From positions 1,488,001 to 1,552,000 of the forward strand of contig CAKNFP010000002.1 in the NCBI GenBank assembly GCA_930633525.1: a DNA stretch of 64,000 nucleotides. The letters run 5' to 3'. The notes under the pieces were generated by a model, which was not told the DNA's origin, ran no database searches, and worked only from the letters and a program-made list of their open reading frames with translations. The translations under genes were made by a program, and so were the position numbers. Of this stretch, positions 7,857 through 15,513 are shown in pieces (the stretch's first letter is position 1; every line of letters begins with the position of its first letter). The stretch comes from Hyphomicrobiales bacterium (GTDB taxonomy: Bacteria; Pseudomonadota; Alphaproteobacteria; Rhizobiales; Beijerinckiaceae).

Positions 7857-8674
7857 GGTTCTGTCGCAAACGCTTCAGGACCGGGCGGAGCGGCATGATG
7901 AGTTGCTGTCCGGACGGAGGGATTGGGTGTTCAAAGGCCGCCATTTCGATCGGTCCGTCATCTTGCTTTGCGTAAGATGGTAGCTGGCCTGCAGCCCGCG
8001 GCCCGCGCGATCTGGAAGAGATGCTGGCCGGGCGCGGGGGCATGGTCGATCATTCGACGATCCATCGCTGGATCGTGCGTTTCACGCCCGTGCTCGAGGA
8101 GCGCTTCGACCGACCCAAGCCCCCTGTCACGGGCAAGTGGCCTATGGATGAGACCTCCATCAAGGTCCGCGGCCAATGGCTGTATCTGGATCGCGCCGGC
8201 ACCAGCGACACAGTCGCGTTCGGGTTGAGCGAACATCGCGACCTGCCGGCGGCCAAACACTTTCTGCGGAAGGCGCTCGCGCGCCATGGCCGGCCGGATC
8301 GCATTGGGATTGACGGCGGCCAGACCAACCGGGAAACGATCATCGCCCGCGACACCGAACACCGGCTGCGGGATCTGTCCCGACGACCGCTGAAACGGAT
8401 CCGCATCCGGCAGAGCCGATACCTCGCCAACCGGATCGAACAGGATCACCGGCGGATCAAGCGCCGCATCAGGCCGATGATGGGGTTCAAATCGTTTGGC
8501 TCAGCCGCGATCACGCTGGCCGGCCTCGCGATGGTTCAGATGATGCGCAAACGACAAGACCGCTTCGCCTTCAATCCGGCTCCGACGCTGAAAGAACAGT
8601 TCGAGGCGATCGCCGCCTGAAGACCGTCATCACCAGGCTTCGGTCTGGCCCAAAATAAAACTTGCGACAGAACC
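7857..8674 (+). mobile_element. IS6-family insertion sequence, right copy
   Basis: This 818-bp element has termini GGTTCTGTCGCAAA (7857-7870) and the complement of GGTTCTGTCGCAAG (8661-8674), giving inverted repeats of 13 identical bases. The single transposase frame runs on the plus strand. It is the inverted counterpart of 3098-3915. Its outer end abuts a 28-bp hairpin (8676-8703) that appears to belong to the neighbouring gene. Flanks are acatttgc inside and cggcgtgc outside, so no 8-bp duplication is visible. Confidence 0.85.
7927..8620 (+). pseudogene. IS6-family transposase, N-terminally disrupted (right copy)
   Basis: GTG at 7927 opens VFKGRHFDRSVILLCVRW, followed by an in-frame TAG at 7981-7983. 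The family continuation RDLEEMLAGRGGMVDH is in another frame, showing one extra base between the two segments. The residual frame 8021-8620 gives 199 residues that end FNPAPTLKEQFEAIAA, a normal IS6 C-terminus, and retains the DDE triad. These are exactly the lesions of the left copy. The shared defects mean that one copy was made from the other, or both from an already damaged parent, or that the pair has been homogenised by recombination. Confidence 0.8.
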
Positions 8675-8675
8675 C

Positions 8676-8703
8676 GGCGTGCTCGTATCGATTCGAGCAC
8701 GCC
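8676..8703 (-). terminator. Hairpin at the 3' end of the baeRF-type gene, abutted by the IS
   Basis: GGCGTGCTCG (8676-8685) and CGAGCACGCC (8694-8703) form a perfect 10-bp stem with an 8-base loop, 7 bp beyond the stop codon at 8711-8713. Read on the minus strand it would be a terminator, but the expected T-run is missing: the IS6 terminus starts one base after the stem. The IS6 end seems to have replaced the tail of the terminator. Confidence 0.6.
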
Positions 8704-8710
8704 GCCCTGA

Positions 8711-9832
8711 TCACACGGGATAGCGAAGCAACGCGGCCAGTTCGCCTCCCCCCGGCACGTCCGCACGTCGCGCCGCGACCACGCGCCCGCCCGCTTGAAG
8801 AACGCGTCGCGTGATCTCGTCCACCACGCCATAATTAATGGCGTTGGCATGTTCATCGAACGTTACCGTTCCATCTTCATCCGATACCGTGCCCGAAACC
8901 ACTGAATGCATGTCCACTATCAGCGTGTCGACTGCGCCGAAGGTTGCGGCTCGCGCTGCTTGTGCGACATCGGTCGTGGCGCGGCCATGGGCCTCGCGCG
9001 CGGAATAGAGTTCGCTTAGAGCCTGAATTTGCTCCACATATACCTGATCCAGAACACCGCGGGCGGCGCTGGCGAGCACATGGTCGGTCGCGTCATCTGC
9101 ACTGCCCGCTATTACCTGATGGGGAATATGCGGGTAGCTACTCACCGCCCGGAATATCGTAGCCAATGGTTCCGACGCCGCGATAATCAGCGGCCGGTCA
9201 TGTCCCGCAAGGACGGGGCGAAGCGCTTGATCGACCGCGCGCGAATAGCGCGTCAGCATTGCATGTTCGCTGGTCGCTTCGCCGCTGCGCATGTCACCAT
9301 CACGCTCTATGTGGCTGCGCTTTCCGAGTGCATGTCCAAAGTCGCGGGGAAGGCCCGGCACCGAGACGACATGAGGAGGCAGGTCGGCGGAGACCTCGAC
9401 AAGTCGGACGGCTCCGATGCCGATTGCCAGGACATAAGCATGGTGGGGAAACGTCACTGAGCGCAAAAGCGGCTTAAGGTGGAAACGGTCGGAGACCTCC
9501 GCAACATTGGTGAGTTTGTTTGGAAGGCGGAAGGTCTGGATGCCCGCCGCGGACACGAAGATAGCCAGGCTATTAGCCTGTTCGGCCCAAAAATCGTCGT
9601 CTTCGATCAGCGCCTCGACACTCTCTTGGATCGGCCAGATGTTGCGCTTGGGCGTCTCAGCCTCTTCCAACTCCCCTACCGCGGCTTTGAGAAGGTTCTT
9701 AAGCTCGATGCGGTCCGCTTTCGCATCTTGTGTCAACGGTGTGGTTCGCAAATAGATGGAAACGGCGGGGCTGCCGCGATAACCCGCAAGTTTGTCGATC
9801 TGTGCTCGGGTTGGAAGATCCACATGTAGCAT
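8711..9832 (-). CDS. baeRF-family protein (bacterial relative of release factor eRF1)
   Basis: The 373-residue protein starts MLHVDLPTRAQIDKLAGYRG. Conserved blocks VSIYLRTTPLTQDAKADRI, VSDRFHLKPLLRSVTFPHHA, GRATTDVAQAARAATFGAVD and YGVVDEITRRVLQAGGRVVA are those of widespread alphaproteobacterial proteins assigned to the bacterial archaeo-eukaryotic release factor (baeRF) families, probably baeRF11. These share the eRF1/Pelota-like fold and are proposed, not shown, to act on ribosomes or in stress or conflict responses. The C-terminal block with VDTLIVDMHSVVSGTV and ADVPGGGELAALLRY resembles the L7Ae-like part. There is no operon partner: the downstream side meets the IS element and the upstream side a 214-bp spacer. 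Confidence 0.7.
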   Translation of the reverse strand: MLHVDLPTRAQIDKLAGYRGSPAVSIYLRTTPLTQDAKADRIELKNLLKAAVGELEEAETPKRNIWPIQESVEALIEDDDFWAEQANSLAIFVSAAGIQTFRLPNKLTNVAEVSDRFHLKPLLRSVTFPHHAYVLAIGIGAVRLVEVSADLPPHVVSVPGLPRDFGHALGKRSHIERDGDMRSGEATSEHAMLTRYSRAVDQALRPVLAGHDRPLIIAASEPLATIFRAVSSYPHIPHQVIAGSADDATDHVLASAARGVLDQVYVEQIQALSELYSAREAHGRATTDVAQAARAATFGAVDTLIVDMHSVVSGTVSDEDGTVTFDEHANAINYGVVDEITRRVLQAGGRVVAARRADVPGGGELAALLRYPV

Positions 9833-10046
9833 CGCTAATTTTCTCCGATAGTGACTAGGATTTACGAGGCAGAATGTTCACCGGGCCTCGGTGCAGATTG
9901 TCCTGGCCAATCAGGCCTGCGATGCGTGACGGTGATTGCAATTGTCCGCCCTTCCTATGTGAAGGGTGATGTGGCCGTATCAGCGCAATGGCATCCCCTT
10001 GGGCGGGCGCGTTCTGTCGATGTCCGGTATTGTCCGTGTCGAGGCT

Positions 10047-11690
10047 TTATTCGTCCCGCCGCCGCGGGGCCGGATTGGGGATTTCGCCCGGGACATAGTT
10101 GGGCAGGCGGCTTGCCGGGATGATCGCCAGCATGGCGACGCCGGCCATGATGATGAGGCCGATCTTCAGGGCGCGCAGCCGCGCCTCGGTGTTGACGCGC
10201 AGCGCCTCCACCTTCTGCTCCGGGGTGGCGGTGGTCGCTTGCAGCGCCGTCTGCAGCCGGTCGTTGCTGACGAAGTTGATGCTGTCGAGATCGACCTGCG
10301 CCTGCAGTTCCGGCGGCAGCTTCGGGTTTGTGGCAACGCCGCCGATGATGATGGCGCTCAACAGGCCGACGAGCAGCGCGCCGGCAACGGCCGTGCCGAC
10401 GGCGGCGGCGAGGTTGTTGGTCGTGCCGCGCAGCGAACCGACGTCGCCCGCCAGTTCCTTGGGCGAGGCGGTGACCAGTACGTTGAACAGCAAGGTCACC
10501 AGCGAGCCCTGGCCGAGACCGAAGAGCACGAGGCCGATCAGCACCGGGCCGGCGCTCCAGTCGTTGCGGACCACGAAAGCCAGCCACAGCAGCGCCAGCG
10601 TGCACAGCGCGAAGCCGTAGCGGCCGATCTTGCGCGGCGTCAGCCGATCGTAGAATTTCACGATCAGCAGGGCCGAGAAGAACACCGTGAGGTTGAACGG
10701 CATCATGGCGATCGCTGTGGCCAGTGCCGAACGTCCCTGCACGATCTGGATGTAGAGCGGTACCGAGAAGTTCAACATGGCTTCGAGCGCCACCACGCAG
10801 AACATGGCGTAGACGGCGGCGCGCTCCTGCGGCGAGGCAATCACGGCCAGCGCCAGCAATGGCGTTTGGCCGCTTTCTTCCCGCTTGTAGGTCCAGCGAA
10901 TGAAGGCGTAGCCGAGCATGATGCCGATGACGATCAGCACCGGGGCCGGCGAAAAACCTGCGAGGTCGAAGGGCGCATTGGGGGTGGCGACCGCCAGGCC
11001 CCAGCGGTTCAGGTTATTGAAGCCGAAGCTGATGGAGACAATGGCTGCGGCCGCCAGCACCACACCGACGAGGTCGATCTTTACCTCCGGGCGCGGCGCA
11101 TCGGGCTTCAGGCGGAAGCTCAGCATGAAGACGATGGCGGAGAGCACGATCAGGATGCCGAAGGCCGGACGCCAGCCGATGGAGGCGCCGAGAACGCCGC
11201 CGATGAGGAAGGCGGCGACGCCCGCGCCGGCGCGGGCCGAACCCAGCGCGCCGAGCGCCGTGGACTGCTGGGCGCCGCGGTAGTTCTCGGCGATCAGCGC
11301 CACCAGCGACGGCACCAGGGCGGCACCGGCGGCGCCGGAGAGGCCTTGCGCCGTTATCATGATGGTGGCGTTGGGACTGAAGGTCATCAGTACTTGGGCC
11401 GCGCCGAACAACAGCACGACCGCGCGAAACACGCGCACAGCACCGAACCGCTGGTTGAGCTTGGCGCCGAGCATGACGAAGCCGGCGACCAGCATCGAAT
11501 ACATGACGATGCCGGTGGCGATGGTCGTCGGCGGAACATTGAAGCTCTCCACCATGCCGCCCAGGGCGACAGGCAGCGACGCCACGTTGAACGACATCAG
11601 GACCTGGCCGAGGGCGATGGCGATCATCGGCACCCAGGATTCTTTGGCCTCGCTCTCTGCGGGATGGGTGGTGAGGGGCGCTGTTGTCAT
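10047..11690 (-). CDS. MFS transporter, DHA2-type (about 14 membrane segments)
   Basis: The 547-residue integral membrane protein has closely spaced hydrophobic segments from WVPMIAIALGQVLMSFNVAS to IGLIIMAGVAMLAIIPASR. A region that fits MFS motif A is MLGAKLNQRFGAVRVFRAVV. Length and segment number fit the DHA2 drug:proton antiporter family rather than 12-segment MFS. The start is the ATG at 11690; a longer frame upstream runs through the glutaminase gene on a different frame and is spurious. It lies 80 bp downstream of the glutaminase gene on the same strand, so an operon is likely. A role in exporting glutamate, ammonia-related metabolites or an antibiotic is possible but cannot be chosen from sequence. 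Confidence 0.85.
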   Translation of the reverse strand: MTTAPLTTHPAESEAKESWVPMIAIALGQVLMSFNVASLPVALGGMVESFNVPPTTIATGIVMYSMLVAGFVMLGAKLNQRFGAVRVFRAVVLLFGAAQVLMTFSPNATIMITAQGLSGAAGAALVPSLVALIAENYRGAQQSTALGALGSARAGAGVAAFLIGGVLGASIGWRPAFGILIVLSAIVFMLSFRLKPDAPRPEVKIDLVGVVLAAAAIVSISFGFNNLNRWGLAVATPNAPFDLAGFSPAPVLIVIGIMLGYAFIRWTYKREESGQTPLLALAVIASPQERAAVYAMFCVVALEAMLNFSVPLYIQIVQGRSALATAIAMMPFNLTVFFSALLIVKFYDRLTPRKIGRYGFALCTLALLWLAFVVRNDWSAGPVLIGLVLFGLGQGSLVTLLFNVLVTASPKELAGDVGSLRGTTNNLAAAVGTAVAGALLVGLLSAIIIGGVATNPKLPPELQAQVDLDSINFVSNDRLQTALQATTATPEQKVEALRVNTEARLRALKIGLIIMAGVAMLAIIPASRLPNYVPGEIPNPAPRRRDE

Positions 11691-11770
11691 GTTCAAGTCC
11701 TCGACCCTGTGGCGAGATCCAAAAGAAGTGTTGTTGTCGGTTCGTCGTGAGCGGGCACGGACGGGAGCGC

Positions 11771-12772
11771 TCAGGCTTCCGGCTTGGAGACGAACAGGTC
11801 CATTCCCAGGCGCTGGGACAGATATTTGGCGACGAGCTGGCCCTTGACGCTGTTGCCGGCCGCATCCAGCGGCGGTGCGAACGTACCGAGGCCGCCCTTG
11901 CCCGGCGACACGGTGACGATGCCGCCGCCGATGCCGCTCTTGCCCGGCAGGCCGATGTCGTAGAGCCAGTCGCCCGAGGTCTCGTAGAGGCCGGCGGTGG
12001 TCATCACGGCGAGCGCGTAGTGGCAGACCTCGGCCGAGACCACCCGCTCGCGGGTGATGGGGTTGACGCCGCCGTCGGCGAGGGTCGCCCCCATCACGGC
12101 CAAGTCGCGCGCGCTGACATTCAGCGAGCACTGGCGCGTGTAGAGGTCGGTGGCCTCCATGGGGTCGCAGTAGATCCGGCCCAGGCTCTGCAGCAGCCGG
12201 GCGATGCTGCGGTTGCGGAAATTGGTGTCCGAGGCGGACTGGTAGACTTCCTCATTGAGCGGCAGCCGGCGCCCGGCGAACTTCGACAGGCCATCGTGGA
12301 TGAAGGTCCATTTGTCATCCTTGGTCTGTCCGGGCACCAGGCTCGTCGTGGCGATCGCGCCGGCGTTGACCATCGGATTGGTGAGGCCGTCGGGGCTGAG
12401 CTCGACAGCCGCCAGCGAGTTGAAAGGCCGGCCGGTGCTGTTGGCGCCGAGCTTCGCCCGCGCCTCGGCCGGGCCGATGAGTTCGCAGACCAGCGCGAAG
12501 ATGAACGGCTTTGAGACGCTCATGATCGAGAATTCGTGGTCCGTCTCGCCAACGGAATACACGTTGCCGCTGGTACCGACCACGCATATGCCGAACAGGT
12601 CGCGCGCAACCCGCGCCAGTGCCGGGTAGACTTGGGAGTTTTCACCGTCTGTATTGGATTTGTACCGCTGGTGCGCCTCCATGAGGATACGCTGCACGGT
12701 TTCGCCAGACGGTAGATGCCCGGTGGAGATATAGTCGGGCTCGTCCAGTTCGTCATTCGGCAGCATGGGCAT
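11771..12772 (-). CDS. glsA: Glutaminase A, first copy
   Basis: The 333-residue cytoplasmic enzyme hydrolyses L-glutamine to L-glutamate and ammonia. It belongs to the serine-dependent glutaminase (beta-lactamase-like) family: the S-x-x-K pair is Ser85 and Lys88 in FSIMSVSKPF. Other family blocks are NPMVNAGAIATTSLVPG, LYTRQCSLNVSARDLAVMGA and LPGKSGIGGGIVTVSPGKGG. The N-terminus is about 20 residues longer than in the second copy (45680-46624), with an acidic start MPMLPNDELDEPDYISTGHL. It is the leading gene of a probable two-gene operon with an MFS transporter. Two glutaminases in one window suggest different roles: this one linked to transport, the other to acid resistance. Confidence 0.93.
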   Translation of the reverse strand: MPMLPNDELDEPDYISTGHLPSGETVQRILMEAHQRYKSNTDGENSQVYPALARVARDLFGICVVGTSGNVYSVGETDHEFSIMSVSKPFIFALVCELIGPAEARAKLGANSTGRPFNSLAAVELSPDGLTNPMVNAGAIATTSLVPGQTKDDKWTFIHDGLSKFAGRRLPLNEEVYQSASDTNFRNRSIARLLQSLGRIYCDPMEATDLYTRQCSLNVSARDLAVMGATLADGGVNPITRERVVSAEVCHYALAVMTTAGLYETSGDWLYDIGLPGKSGIGGGIVTVSPGKGGLGTFAPPLDAAGNSVKGQLVAKYLSQRLGMDLFVSKPEA

Positions 12773-13706
12773 GGTTTACTCCCGATTGTCTGAGCGGCTT
12801 CTTTACAGCTTGAGATGCCGAGGCTAACGTTTGACTGGACGGGACCATAGACTAGGATTACTCGGCGCGGATGAGCTAGGTGTCCCATATCTATGCGAAG
12901 CGTCTCGAAGCTCGCGCTTTGGTGCGCAACGTCGGTCGTTCAGGACTGCAATGTGAATCCTTTGGAACCGCCGGGCGAGGAGGGCAGGGCTGTCGCGCAG
13001 GTGTGGCGGTGAAACTCACGCAAGCGCGACACGCGCTTCCCGAGGCTATCCGTAGCGTCTAAGTTGCGCCGGGAGCGTTTGGCGGGACACCTCCGCGGGC
13101 GTTGCATCACGCCAACGTTCGCGCAGCTCCCGATCATGTCCGTTCGACAGTCAGCACACTGGTATCGTTCCTGGCTGATGAAAAGCGAAGGCCGCTCCAG
13201 CCGAAGCCGCCCGGCAATCTGCCCGATGACCAACCATGGATCAGCCATTCAATCACCGCTTGGCGCAGGACCACAAACCGCGCCAGCTTGCGCCGCCGGG
13301 CGCGAGGGGAGGGCTGACGAGCAAGAAGGGCCCGGTTTTCTTCATCTCACAGCATTGCGCGATAGGAGTGATAGTTCTTGATTGTCTCGTGGGTGCAATG
13401 GCTGGCCATTGCCGCGCCATCATAAGTAGTGGTCGCCGGGATCGATCCCAAAGACTGCTCTCGGCATCGCACGAAACGATCGCCTCGTGTTGGTCGGCTT
13501 GCGACGGTGCTACGGAGGCGCCATGCCTGTGAGTCAAGGCGCAATTTGCCCCGTCGCAGACGTGTATCGTTGATGCCAGATCGATTACTTGCTCTTGTTG
13601 GACGGGGGTGAATATCGAATTTCTATATAAATAATAGCCCCATTCTTATTGCGAAAGACGTATGTTGGGCAGTCAGTAAATATAAGAAATATAGGGAGCG
13701 ACTGCG
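12773..13706. other. Gene-free 0.93-kb stretch
   Basis: No reading frame here has a recognisable product or a convincing start, and the small frames on both strands overlap each other. It should hold the promoter of the glutaminase operon near 12773-12860. An exact 8-bp inverted repeat GCAATGGC/GCCATTGC with a 2-bp spacer lies at 13395-13412. The last 90 bp (13610-13700) are A+T-rich next to the IclR gene end. It may be decayed coding DNA, but no family could be named. Confidence 0.5.
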
Positions 13707-14531
13707 TTATAGGAGAAAGGGCAAGAGTTCCTTTTCCAGGCGGGTCGCCTCAGTCTTCAGTCTTGCAACAATTGCGCTCCGTCGCTCGCCCTGAAGCCGG
13801 GGTGATACAGCCGCTACGCTAAGCGCCGCAACGGGCTTGCCGTGCTTACCATATATCGGGACGCCGATGCCGCTCATGCCCGGCATGACTTGGCCATCGA
13901 TCGCGGAATAGCCGCTTGCCTGTGCTGTCAGCATCAGTTCGCGGAGCGACTCCCCATCAATTTGAAGAGTGGAAAACCTGGCACGATGCGTCGTGATGAT
14001 CCGGTCGATTTCATCGTCCCCCAAGAAGGCCAAAATGGCTATCCCGCCGGTGTTCGTCCCCAGCAGCCTGCGTTCGCCGACGCTCAGCGTAAGCGTCTTG
14101 ATAGGGTAGCTCCCTTCAGCGCGCGCAAAGCACACCGCCTCATCTCCTCGGCGAACCATGAAATAGACCGTATCTTCGGTTTCGTCAGCGACTCGCTGCG
14201 CATAGGGCTTCACGCGTTGGGCGAGTTCGAAGCGCGCGCTCGCTGCAGTCGACCACGCGAGGATGCGGTCGCCCAGAAAAAAGCGCGCTGAATCGCCATC
14301 GAACGCAGCGAGCCCCTGTGCCGTCAGGCCTGCGAGGCAGCGATGTGTAACCGTCTTGCTGAGGCCTGTGCGCCGTACGACGTCGACAAGACGGGCCCCT
14401 TCGGCAGCCGCCTCCGCGAGCACGTCCAGCACCAGAGTCATTCGCTCGATGTTCTGATGGTGCTTCGGGTCTCCCGAGGCAGCCTTCTCGTCGGCGTCGA
14501 AAGGTCCCGAGGCTGGGCGAGTTCGTTTCAT
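13707..14531 (-). CDS. IclR-family transcriptional regulator
   Basis: The 274-residue protein has an N-terminal winged helix (IERMTLVLDVLAEAAAEGAR, then RRTGLSKTVTHRCLAGLTAQ) and an IclR effector domain (YAQRVADETEDTVYFMVRRG, VGERRLLGTNTGGIAILAFL, GYSAIDGQVMPGMSGIGVPI). The frame is open to 14612, but IclR proteins begin close to the HTH; ATG 14531 is preceded at a suitable distance by AAGGA. It is divergent from the catabolic gene cluster at 14687-22129, and a symmetric site GTTCCG/CGGAAC sits directly before the first gene of that cluster. It probably controls the cluster in response to a pathway substrate, as IclR regulators of aromatic and small-acid catabolism do. The effector is unknown. 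Confidence 0.85.
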   Translation of the reverse strand: MKRTRPASGPFDADEKAASGDPKHHQNIERMTLVLDVLAEAAAEGARLVDVVRRTGLSKTVTHRCLAGLTAQGLAAFDGDSARFFLGDRILAWSTAASARFELAQRVKPYAQRVADETEDTVYFMVRRGDEAVCFARAEGSYPIKTLTLSVGERRLLGTNTGGIAILAFLGDDEIDRIITTHRARFSTLQIDGESLRELMLTAQASGYSAIDGQVMPGMSGIGVPIYGKHGKPVAALSVAAVSPRLQGERRSAIVARLKTEATRLEKELLPFLL

Positions 14532-14652
14532 CGTCACCGCGTCCTTGGCAACCATGCCGATCGTCTTGGCCATCTTGGATGCCTTTGCAGTCTGCCGGCG
14601 AAAGCTTGACATCGCCGAGCAAGCTCTGCAATGTTCCGATTAACATAACATT

Positions 14653-14671
14653 AGTTCCGTTTATCGGAACT
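14653..14671. promoter_or_regulatory. Palindrome AGTTCCG-n5-CGGAACT, candidate IclR operator
   Basis: Arms AGTTCCG (14653-14659) and CGGAACT (14665-14671) are exact inverted copies around TTTAT. A further single half-site GTTCCGATTA begins at 14633. The palindrome ends 2 bp before the GGAGG ribosome-binding site of the gene starting at 14687, so a bound protein would block that gene directly. The adjacent divergent IclR gene is the obvious candidate. Function is inferred from symmetry and location. Confidence 0.65.
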
Positions 14672-14686
14672 TTATGGAGGAGTCAA

Positions 14687-15511
14687 GTGGGCGTGCCTGG
14701 TATCGTCATTGCCGACACCGTGACCAAGCTCGGAGCGGATGCTGCCGGGCAGGTCGCAATAGCAGCGTCTCATGCCGGGATCTATGCCGCGCATGTCGCG
14801 CTCGAGGCTAAGGTGGCTGGCGTGGTGCTCAACGACGCCGGCATCGGCCTCGACGAGGCGGGTATCGCCGGTCTCGGCTACCTGGACACCTTCAGCGTGC
14901 CGGCCGCGGCGATCGACTTTCGCAGCGCGCGCATTGGTGACGGAGATGACAGCGCAGCGCGCGGCATCATCTCCAGGCACAATGCGGCGGCAGCCGAGCT
15001 CGGTGTGCGCGTCGGCATGACCGCGAGGCAAGCTGCGGAGCATATGCGCGCCGCGCCGCGTCGATCCCGCGTGTTGTCGGCCCATCCGGAGGAGGCTCGG
15101 CTCGCGCTGACTGTGGCCGGTGCACAGCGCCCCGTGTGGCTTCTCGATTCAGCCTCTTTGATCGCCGAGGGCGATGTCGGCGCTGTCGTCGTCACGGGCT
15201 CCCACGGCGGCCTGCTTGGCGGCAAAGCGGCCACGGCCGCAAAAGTGGACGTTTTTGCCGCCGTGTACAACGATGCCGGCATTGGGGCAGACCGAGCTGG
15301 TGTATCGCGCCTGCCCGCCCTCGATGCTCGCGGCATTGCCGCCGCCACGGTCGCGGCCAGCTCGGCCCGCATCGGCGATGCCCGCTCGGCCTACGAGACC
15401 GGGCGTCTCTCCTTAGTCAACGCAACTGCCGCAAGGCTCGGCGCGCAATCCGGAATGACCACGCGCGCTTTCGTCGAACTCGTCTCCCGTATCCCGTCAC
15501 AAGAGGCCTGA
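14687..15511 (+). CDS. Unrecognised protein with two repeated halves, first gene of the ThDP/TRAP cluster
   Basis: The 274-residue protein begins at GTG 14687, 7 bp after a strong GGAGGAG ribosome-binding site. No family could be named. It contains two copies of a domain of roughly 115-130 residues. Half one carries AASHAGIYAAHVALEAK, VVLNDAGIGLDEAGIAGLGY, SARIGDGDD and AAAELGVRVGMTARQAAEHM. Half two carries VTGSHGGLLGGKAATAAK, AVYNDAGIGADRAGVSRLPA, SARIGDARSAYETG and AARLGAQSGMTTRAFVELV. The repeated signature is SHxG, NDAGIG(L/A)DxAG, SARIGD and GM(T)xR. No signal peptide or membrane segment is seen, so it should be cytoplasmic. The gene ends 2 bp before the ThDP enzyme gene, implying close functional linkage. 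It could be a hydrolase or a partner subunit; neither can be shown here. Confidence 0.8.
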   Translation: MGVPGIVIADTVTKLGADAAGQVAIAASHAGIYAAHVALEAKVAGVVLNDAGIGLDEAGIAGLGYLDTFSVPAAAIDFRSARIGDGDDSAARGIISRHNAAAAELGVRVGMTARQAAEHMRAAPRRSRVLSAHPEEARLALTVAGAQRPVWLLDSASLIAEGDVGAVVVTGSHGGLLGGKAATAAKVDVFAAVYNDAGIGADRAGVSRLPALDARGIAAATVAASSARIGDARSAYETGRLSLVNATAARLGAQSGMTTRAFVELVSRIPSQEA

Positions 15512-15513
15512 CC

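Larger units (their letters stand above)
3098..8674. mobile_element. IS-bounded unit: two inverted IS6-type elements flanking three genes
   Basis: Two 818-bp IS6-type elements in opposite orientation (3098-3915 and 7857-8674) bracket 3.94 kb holding two DUF1254 genes and a Crp/Fnr-type regulator. The inner termini are the same in both copies (GGTTCTGTCGCAAACG). The outer terminus of the right copy is GGTTCTGTCGCAAG, while the left copy reads GGCTCTGCCGCAAG. The 8-bp outside flanks (gccactca left, cggcgtgc right) do not match, so there is no direct duplication supporting a single transposition of the whole unit. Either later rearrangement or deletion removed it, or the two IS copies inserted independently. 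The structure is seen; mobility as a unit is inference. Confidence 0.7.

Noticed and set aside
3090..8682. Target-site duplication around the IS-bounded unit
   Set aside because: The 8-bp flanks gccactca and cggcgtgc do not match directly, nor do the inside flanks match as inverted copies, so neither a single insertion nor a simple inversion between the copies is supported.
9966..11750. A 594-codon plus-strand open frame opposite the MFS gene
   Set aside because: Charged, His/Gln/Asp-rich translation typical of the antisense of a membrane protein gene in GC-rich DNA; no family match.
10047..12131. A 694-codon minus-strand frame joining the MFS gene with upstream sequence
   Set aside because: The upstream 147 codons are the wrong frame of the glutaminase gene; the MFS protein begins normally at 11690.
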